From contig NZ_JBGCUS010000001.1 in assembly GCF_041415945.1 (NCBI RefSeq), positions 2,046,001 through 2,110,000 on the forward strand: a DNA stretch of 64,000 nt. Direction: 5' to 3'. The notes under the pieces were generated by a model. The model did no database searches and was not told the origin of the DNA. It saw only the letters and a list, made by a program, of their open reading frames with translations. Of the stretch, positions 59,301-64,000 are shown in pieces (within the stretch, counting starts at the first letter, position 1; each line of letters opens with the position of its first letter). This DNA comes from Ancylobacter sp. IITR112 (GTDB lineage Bacteria > Pseudomonadota > Alphaproteobacteria > Rhizobiales > Xanthobacteraceae). The translations under genes and the position numbers were made by a program.

Positions 59301-62300
59301 CGGCGCTGGCACGCTGGTTCTTACCGGCGACAACGACTACAGCGGCGGCACCCGGATTTTCAGCGGCACGCTGGAGATCGCCTCCGACGGTAATCTCGGT
59401 GCGGAGAGCGGCGCGCTGGGCCTGTACACCGGCGCCACCTTGTCGACCACGGCGGACATCACCTCCACGCGGAATGTGTTGCTGTTCGGCGCGGCCACCA
59501 TCAGCACCGCCACCGGCACCACGCTGACCCTGTCCGGCACCGTCTCCGCCGGCGCGCTGACCAAGGCCGGCGCCGGCACGCTGGTCCTGACCGGAACCAA
59601 CACCTATACCGGCGGCACCACGATCAACGCCGGCACGCTGTCCATCAGCGGCGACGACAATCTCGGCGGTACCAGCGGCGGGCTCACCCTCGCGGGCGGC
59701 ACGCTGCAGACGACGGACAGCTTCACCTCCGCCCGCACGGTGGCCCTCAACGGCGCCGGCACATTCAGCACCGACGCCGACACCACGCTCACCCTCTCCG
59801 GGGTCATCGCCAATGTCACGGATGAGGTCGGCACGCTGGTGAAGGCCGGCACCGGCACGTTGACGCTGAGCGGCAGCAACACCTATAGCGGCGGCACGAC
59901 CATCGCTGCCGGAACGCTGTCGATCAGCAGCGACGCCAATCTCGGCGACACGGACGGTGGCCTCACCTTCACCGGCGGCACGCTGCAGACCACGGCCACC
60001 TTCTCCTCGGCCCGCGCCGTCACCCTCACCGGCTCCGGCACCGTCAGCACCGATGCCGACACCACTCTGACCCTGTCGGGCACCATCTCCGGCATCGGCG
60101 GCCTGACCAAGACCGGCGCCGGCACGCTGGTGCTGACCGGCAGCAACAGCTACACCGGCGACGAAAATGTCAGCGGCGACACCACCATCGCCGCCGGTAC
60201 GCTCTCGATCAGCGCCGACGAGAATCTCGGCCAGGAGTCGGGGGCGATCATCTTCACCGGCGGCACGCTGGCCACGACGCAGAGCTTCAGCTCGGGCCGC
60301 CGTGCCGACTTCACCGCCGACGGCGTCTTCGCTGTGGCGACCGGGACGACGCTCACCCTCACCGGCCCCCTCGAAGGCGAGGGCGCGCTCGTGGTGGCGG
60401 GCGCCGGCACGCTGGTTCTCACCAGCGAGAACACCTATCGGGGCGGCACCGAGCTGAACGCCGGCACGCTCTCGGTCAGCGACGACCTCAATCTCGGCGA
60501 GGAGTCGGGTGGGCTGACCTTCGATGGCGGCACGCTGCAAGCCACGGCGAGCTTCGAGACCGGCCGCTCCGTGCTGCTCACCGGCGCCGGCACATTCAGC
60601 ACCGATGCGGACAAGACCCTCACTTTGTCCGGCACCATCTCCGGCGAGGGCGGCCTGACCAAGGCCGGCGCCGGCACGCTGGTGCTGTCGGGCAGCAACG
60701 AATATGAGGGCGGCACCACCATCGCCGCCGGCACGCTGTCCGTCGCCGCCGACGCCAATCTCGGCGCCAGCTCCGGCGCGCTCACCTTCGAGGGCGGCAC
60801 GCTCGCCACCTCCGCCTCCTTCTCCTCGAACCGCGCGGTCGTCTTCAGCGGCAACGGCACCTTCCAGGTGGCCAGCGACACCACGCTGACGCTGGCCGGC
60901 GCCCTCTCCGGCAGCGGTGTCCTCACCAAGACGGGTGCGGGCACCCTCATTCTCACCGGCGCCAATACCGCGCATGACGGCGGCGCCACCATCTCCGCCG
61001 GCACGCTGCAGATCGGCGACGGCGGCACCTCGGGCGCGCTCCTGGGCGATATCAGCAATCAGGGCGCCCTCGTCTTCAACCGCTCCGACGACATCACCTT
61101 CATCTATGCCGTCAGCGGCTCGGGCTCGCTGACCCAGGCCGGCACCGGCACGCTGACCCTCTCCGGCGACCGAAGCTACCGCGGCGGCACGACCATCTCC
61201 GCCGGCACGCTACAGGTCAGCGCCGACGATAATATGGGCAATGACCAGGGCGGGCTCATCCTCGCCGGCGGCACGCTCAAGACCACCGCCACCTTCACCT
61301 CGGCGCGCAGCGTGAGCCTCACCGGGGCCGGCACCTTCAGCACCGACGCAGACACCACGCTGACCCTGTCCGGCGACATCACCGGCGCGGGTGCGCTGAC
61401 CAAGACCGGCGCCGGCACGCTGGTGCTGACCGGCAGCAACGACTATGCGGGCGGCACCACCATCGCCGCCGGCACGCTGCAGATCGGCGACGACGCCAAT
61501 CTCGGCGACACCGACGGCGGGCTGACGCTCAATGGCGGCACGCTGCAGACCACGGCGGACATCACTTCCGCCCGCGCCATCACCCTCTCCGGCTCCGGCA
61601 CGTTCCAGACCGACAGCGCGACCACCCTTACCCTGTCCGGCGACATCTCCGGCACGGGTTCGCTGACCAAGACCGGCGCCGGCACGCTGACCCTTTCCGG
61701 CACCAACACCTATACCGGCGGCACGACGATCTCCGCCGGCACGCTCGCGATGCAGGCGAACACCGCGCTCGGCACCGGCACGGTGACGTTCAGCAGCAAC
61801 GCCACCCTCGCCCTCGCCGACACCCTCGCGGTGGCCAATGCGCTGGCGGTGAACAGCAGCGTGACCGCCTCGCTGCAGGTGGCCAGCGGCTCCGCAACCC
61901 TCTCCGGCGTGATCTCCGGCAGCAGCGGCGCGGTCACCAAGACCGGCGCGGGAACGCTCACCCTTTCCGGCACCAACACCTACACCGGCGGCACGACGCT
62001 GGCGGCGGGCACGCTGGTGATCAGCGCCAACGCCAATCTCGGCAACAACAGCGGCAACCTCACCTTCACCGGCGGTACGCTGCGGATCACCGACAGCTTC
62101 ACGTCCAGCCGCAAGACCATCCTCACAGGCGACGGCACGTTCAGCATCACTGCCGACGAGACACTCACCTTGTCGGGCGTCATTTCCGGCGACGGGAAGC
62201 TGACCAAGGCCGGCGACGGCACGCTGCAGCTCACCGGCGCCAACACCTACACCGGCGAGACCATCGTCGCCGGCGGCACGCTGTCCCTTGGCAGTGGTAG

Positions 62301-64000
62301 CACGAGTGGCAGCATCGCCGGTTCGGTCAGCGTCGCCAGCGGCGCCACCCTGATGTTCAACCGCAGCAACAATGTAACCTATAATTACGCCATCTCGGGA
62401 GACGGTCGCGTCGTCAAGGACGGCAGCAACACGCTGACGCTGAGCGGCGTCAACACCTATGGCGGCGGCACGACCATCGCCAGAGGCACGCTGTCGATCA
62501 GCAGCGACGGCAATCTCGGCGACGCCAACGGCGGCCTGACCTTCACCGGCACGGGCGGCAAGCTGCAGACGACAGGGTCCCTCAGCTCCGCCCGCGCGGT
62601 AAGCCTCACCGGCTCCGGCAACTTCGCACCGAATACGACCACGACGCTCACCCTGACGGGCGTCATCTCCGGCGACGGCGGCCTCACCATGTCCGGCGCC
62701 GGCACGCTGGCGCTCTCCGGCAGCAATACCTACACGGGCGGCACGACGATCTCCGCCGGCACGCTCGCGGTGCAGTCGAACAGCGCGCTCGGCACCGGCA
62801 CGGTGACGTTCAACAGCAGCGCCACTCTCACCCTCGCCAATAACCTCGCGGTCGCCAATGCGCTGACGGTGAACAGCAGCATGACCGCGTCGCTGCAGGT
62901 GGCGAGCGGTTCCGCCACGCTCTCCGGCGAGATTTCGGGCAGCGGCAAGGTCACCAAGACCGGCGCCGGCACGCTGGTGCTCTCCGGCACCAACACCTAC
63001 ACCGGCGGCACCACCGTTTCCGCCGGAACCCTGCAGATCGGCAACAATACAACAACCGGCAGCATTGCCGGCAATGTGGCCATCGCCAGCGGCACCACCC
63101 TGGCGTTCAACCGCAGCAATGACCTCACCTATTCCGGAGCCGTCTCCGGTGCCGGCACGCTGCTCAAGAATGGCGACGGGACGCTCACGCTGAGCGGCAC
63201 CAACACCTATATCGGCGGCACAACGGTTTCCGCCGGCACGCTGCAGATCGGCGAGGGCGGCACCACCGGCAGCATCACCGGCGCCGTCAGCCTCGCCAGC
63301 GGCACCACTCTGGCGTTCAACCGCAGCGATGACCTCACCTATTCCGGCACGATCTCCGGCGACGGCACGTTCACCAAGGCCGGCACCGGCACGCTGACGC
63401 TGTCGGGCAGCAACACCTACACCGGCGGCACGACCATCGCTGCCGGAACGCTGTCGATCAGCAGCGACGCCAATCTCGGCGACACGGACGGTGGCCTCAC
63501 CTTCACCGGCGGCACGCTCAAGACCACGGCCACCTTCTCCTCGGCCCGCGCCGTCACCCTCACCGGCTCCGGCACCGTCAGCACCGATGCCGACACCACT
63601 CTGACCCTGTCCGGCACCATCTCCGGCATAGGCGGACTGACCAAGACCGGCGCCGGCACGCTCATCCTCACCGGCAGCAACAGCTATAGCGGCGACGACA
63701 ACGTCGCCAGCGACACCACCCTCGCCGCCGGCACGCTGTCGATCAGCGCCGACGCCAATCTCGGCGATGCGTCGGGGGCGATCATCTTCACCGGCGGCAC
63801 GCTCGCCACGACGCAGAGCTTCACCTCGGGCCGCCGTGCCGACTTCACCGCCGACGGCGTCTTCGCCGTGGCGGACGAGACGACGCTCACCCTCACCGGC
63901 CCCCTCGAAGGCGATGGCGCGCTCGTGGTGGCGGGCGCCGGCACGCTGGTGCTCACCAGCGAGAACACCTATCGGGGCGGCACCGAGCTGAACGCCGGCA
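55939..64000 (+). CDS. continuation of the giant repeat protein after the TAG (partial, runs off the window)
   Basis: The same reading frame is open without a stop from the GTG at 55939 to base 64000 (2,687 codons). It resumes exactly where the interrupted module left off: [20 protein letters not shown], then [28 protein letters not shown] and [19 protein letters not shown]. After that come PATR arrays, including a type with [11 protein letters not shown] and a type with ALGTGTVTF...ANALAVNSS. It has no signal peptide or ribosome site of its own, so as a separate gene it would not be exported. The C-terminal autotransporter barrel expected for this family, if present, lies beyond the window. 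Confidence 0.75.
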   Translation, partial: MNLVVDGTDPTIQYWNGSTTDATGQVVGGDGTWTASSGSTNWTNGLGSEASAWNGNYAIFAGTAGAVTVDTTDGAVNTTGMQFVTSGYVVSGGTITLTGTAPTPIRVGTGVVSGAGTEATISSVLAGSAGLEKTDYGTLTLSGANTYTGGTLISAGTLSVSADNNLGGTGDLTFNGGTLAVTDTFSTARNVALTGSATISAAADKTLTLSGVISGSGSLTKTGDGTLVLSASNTYTGATLVSGGTLSISSSAGIANTSGLTLSGATLAVTAGLSSDRVITLEGSSTVSTATGTTSTLSGVISGTGSLTKTGAGTLTLTGANTYSGATTVSAGTLRIGSSANGSIQSATISVASGAILQFNRTGTLTYEGVISGAGSLTKSASGTIILTGENTYTGGTTISTGRLQIGNGGTTGSITGNVIVVDTLVFNRSDSVIFAGAISSSGKLTQSGTGTLILTGTNTYTGATTVSFGTLQIGNGGETGSITSNSVAVSSGATLAFNRSNDLTYSGVVSGAGTLLKNGDGTLTLSGTNTYTGGTTIAAGTLQVAADNNLGGTGTLTFTGGTLATTATFSSTRAVTLTGTGTLSPATGTTLTLSGVVSGAGSLSKSGGGTLVLSGTNTYSGGTTISGGVLQIATANNLGTGALTIGTGTLATSATLTYGKTVLLSGSASLNAFSGTTLTMSGVVSGTGSLNMSGAGTLVLAGTNTYSGGTILSGGGTLQISSDANLGNATGGVTLDGGTLAITANVTSARTIAVVGTSTLNAGAGLTLTLTGTLSGTGAYSKTGAGTLILAGADTHSGGTTVSAGTLQVGDGGTSGSLVGEVTLSSGTSLVFNRSDAATFGGEIGGSGALTKAGSGTLTLSGTSTYTGDTTIAAGTLSISADENLGDASGAIIFTGGTLATTQSFTSGRRADFTADGVFAVADETTLTLTGPLEGDGALVVAGAGTLVLTSENTYRGGTELNAGTLSVSDNLNLGEESGGLTFNGGTLKTTASFETGRAVTLTGAGTFSTDADTTLTLSGEISGEGGLTKTGSGTLILSGTNTYTGGTTISSGTLSISDDGKLGATTGGLTMKGGTLAVTENVTSNRAVTMASSGGFSVASDKTLTLNGTISGTGYITKVGAGTLVLTGDNDYSGGTRIFSGTLEIASDGNLGAESGALGLYTGATLSTTADITSTRNVLLFGAATISTATGTTLTLSGTVSAGALTKAGAGTLVLTGTNTYTGGTTINAGTLSISGDDNLGGTSGGLTLAGGTLQTTDSFTSARTVALNGAGTFSTDADTTLTLSGVIANVTDEVGTLVKAGTGTLTLSGSNTYSGGTTIAAGTLSISSDANLGDTDGGLTFTGGTLQTTATFSSARAVTLTGSGTVSTDADTTLTLSGTISGIGGLTKTGAGTLVLTGSNSYTGDENVSGDTTIAAGTLSISADENLGQESGAIIFTGGTLATTQSFSSGRRADFTADGVFAVATGTTLTLTGPLEGEGALVVAGAGTLVLTSENTYRGGTELNAGTLSVSDDLNLGEESGGLTFDGGTLQATASFETGRSVLLTGAGTFSTDADKTLTLSGTISGEGGLTKAGAGTLVLSGSNEYEGGTTIAAGTLSVAADANLGASSGALTFEGGTLATSASFSSNRAVVFSGNGTFQVASDTTLTLAGALSGSGVLTKTGAGTLILTGANTAHDGGATISAGTLQIGDGGTSGALLGDISNQGALVFNRSDDITFIYAVSGSGSLTQAGTGTLTLSGDRSYRGGTTISAGTLQVSADDNMGNDQGGLILAGGTLKTTATFTSARSVSLTGAGTFSTDADTTLTLSGDITGAGALTKTGAGTLVLTGSNDYAGGTTIAAGTLQIGDDANLGDTDGGLTLNGGTLQTTADITSARAITLSGSGTFQTDSATTLTLSGDISGTGSLTKTGAGTLTLSGTNTYTGGTTISAGTLAMQANTALGTGTVTFSSNATLALADTLAVANALAVNSSVTASLQVASGSATLSGVISGSSGAVTKTGAGTLTLSGTNTYTGGTTLAAGTLVISANANLGNNSGNLTFTGGTLRITDSFTSSRKTILTGDGTFSITADETLTLSGVISGDGKLTKAGDGTLQLTGANTYTGETIVAGGTLSLGSGSTSGSIAGSVSVASGATLMFNRSNNVTYNYAISGDGRVVKDGSNTLTLSGVNTYGGGTTIARGTLSISSDGNLGDANGGLTFTGTGGKLQTTGSLSSARAVSLTGSGNFAPNTTTTLTLTGVISGDGGLTMSGAGTLALSGSNTYTGGTTISAGTLAVQSNSALGTGTVTFNSSATLTLANNLAVANALTVNSSMTASLQVASGSATLSGEISGSGKVTKTGAGTLVLSGTNTYTGGTTVSAGTLQIGNNTTTGSIAGNVAIASGTTLAFNRSNDLTYSGAVSGAGTLLKNGDGTLTLSGTNTYIGGTTVSAGTLQIGEGGTTGSITGAVSLASGTTLAFNRSDDLTYSGTISGDGTFTKAGTGTLTLSGSNTYTGGTTIAAGTLSISSDANLGDTDGGLTFTGGTLKTTATFSSARAVTLTGSGTVSTDADTTLTLSGTISGIGGLTKTGAGTLILTGSNSYSGDDNVASDTTLAAGTLSISADANLGDASGAIIFTGGTLATTQSFTSGRRADFTADGVFAVADETTLTLTGPLEGDGALVVAGAGTLVLTSENTYRGGTELNAG
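58591..58834 (+). repeat. 244-bp exact direct repeat, left copy
   Basis: Base-for-base identical to 63757-64000 across all 244 bases that can be compared (offset 5,166 bp, a multiple of three). It covers one PATR unit with the unusual core [20 protein letters not shown] and the start of the next. A third, slightly diverged copy is near 60232-60475. Confidence 0.9.
63757..64000 (+). repeat. 244-bp exact direct repeat, right copy (cut by window end)
   Basis: Matches 58591-58834 exactly and may continue beyond the window. The preceding unit (63417-63680) is likewise nearly identical to 59883-60146, differing at only a few bases. Confidence 0.9.

Noticed and set aside
48220..60975. Very long antisense open frames (48220-51750, 55162-57279, 57928-60975) and regularly tiled ~88-codon antisense frames opposite the giant gene
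   Set aside because: They follow from the repeat and its GC-rich codon choice: each NTY codon set (AACACCTAT) reads as TAG on the other strand, followed by GTG, so stops and starts recur once per repeat. The predicted proteins are Val/Pro/Ser low-complexity with no family character.
56376..64000. Regular repeats resembling a CRISPR array or satellite
   Set aside because: The period (~264-267 bp) is a multiple of three, the plus frame is open throughout, and the repeats encode PATR motifs.
45754..64000. RTX toxin or S-layer identity for the giant protein
   Set aside because: No GGxGxDxxx calcium nonapeptides and no SLH motifs were seen; the repeat is the autotransporter-associated type.

Overview
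The window is high-GC DNA (by eye roughly two thirds G+C) from an alphaproteobacterium. The order DUF1476 / purC / purS-purQ-purL / bolA / grxD, the TRAP and Liv transporters, the type II isocitrate dehydrogenase and the intergenic CCGGGCTTGACCCGGG-type palindromes all point to Hyphomicrobiales, perhaps the Xanthobacteraceae (Ancylobacter/Starkeya/Xanthobacter side). The genus is a guess made without any database search.

Layout. 1-7.9 kb: a threonine dehydratase-like PLP enzyme divergent from an XRE-cupin regulator, a large secreted phytase/esterase-like propeller protein, and a DctPQM-type TRAP transporter. 7.9-15.6 kb: a HerA-like ATPase divergent from a DUF488 protein, a BcsS-like outer-membrane protein, a split XdhC/MobA-like cofactor-maturation pair divergent from a KamA-type radical SAM protein plus YhiN-type flavoprotein, and a flavin reductase. 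15.9-21.8 kb: a complete branched-chain amino acid ABC operon (livH-livM-livG-livF, a small membrane protein, livK). 21.9-27.5 kb: CcdA, a P1-family peptidase, a glycine betaine ABC operon (proV-proW-proX) and a small secreted protein. 27.7-29.9 kb: an inverse-autotransporter-like barrel joined to a parallel beta-helix passenger. 30-45.4 kb: housekeeping genes: rpe, purB, an SH3/GPGW-repeat protein, the F-ATPase zeta-type inhibitor, purC, purSQL, bolA, grxD, rpsD, a lytic transglycosylase, murI, a TrmJ-like methyltransferase, a secreted propeller-like protein and icd.

45.75 kb to the window end (and beyond): one enormous reading frame of autotransporter-associated beta-strand (PATR-type) repeats, at least 18.2 kb or 6,080 codons. 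It is interrupted once by an in-frame TAG at 55936-55938, where parallel copies of the same module carry AAG or CAG. Four copies of a ~245-codon module punctuate arrays of ~88-codon repeats, and at least one 244-bp stretch is duplicated exactly within the gene. No C-terminal beta-barrel is reached in the window.

How the parts fit: most of the window is ordinary metabolism and uptake (TRAP substrate, branched-chain amino acids, betaine, purines). The unusual content is cell-surface: two autotransporter-like systems of opposite polarity and several secreted repeat proteins. No CRISPR array, insertion sequence, rRNA or tRNA gene was recognised.
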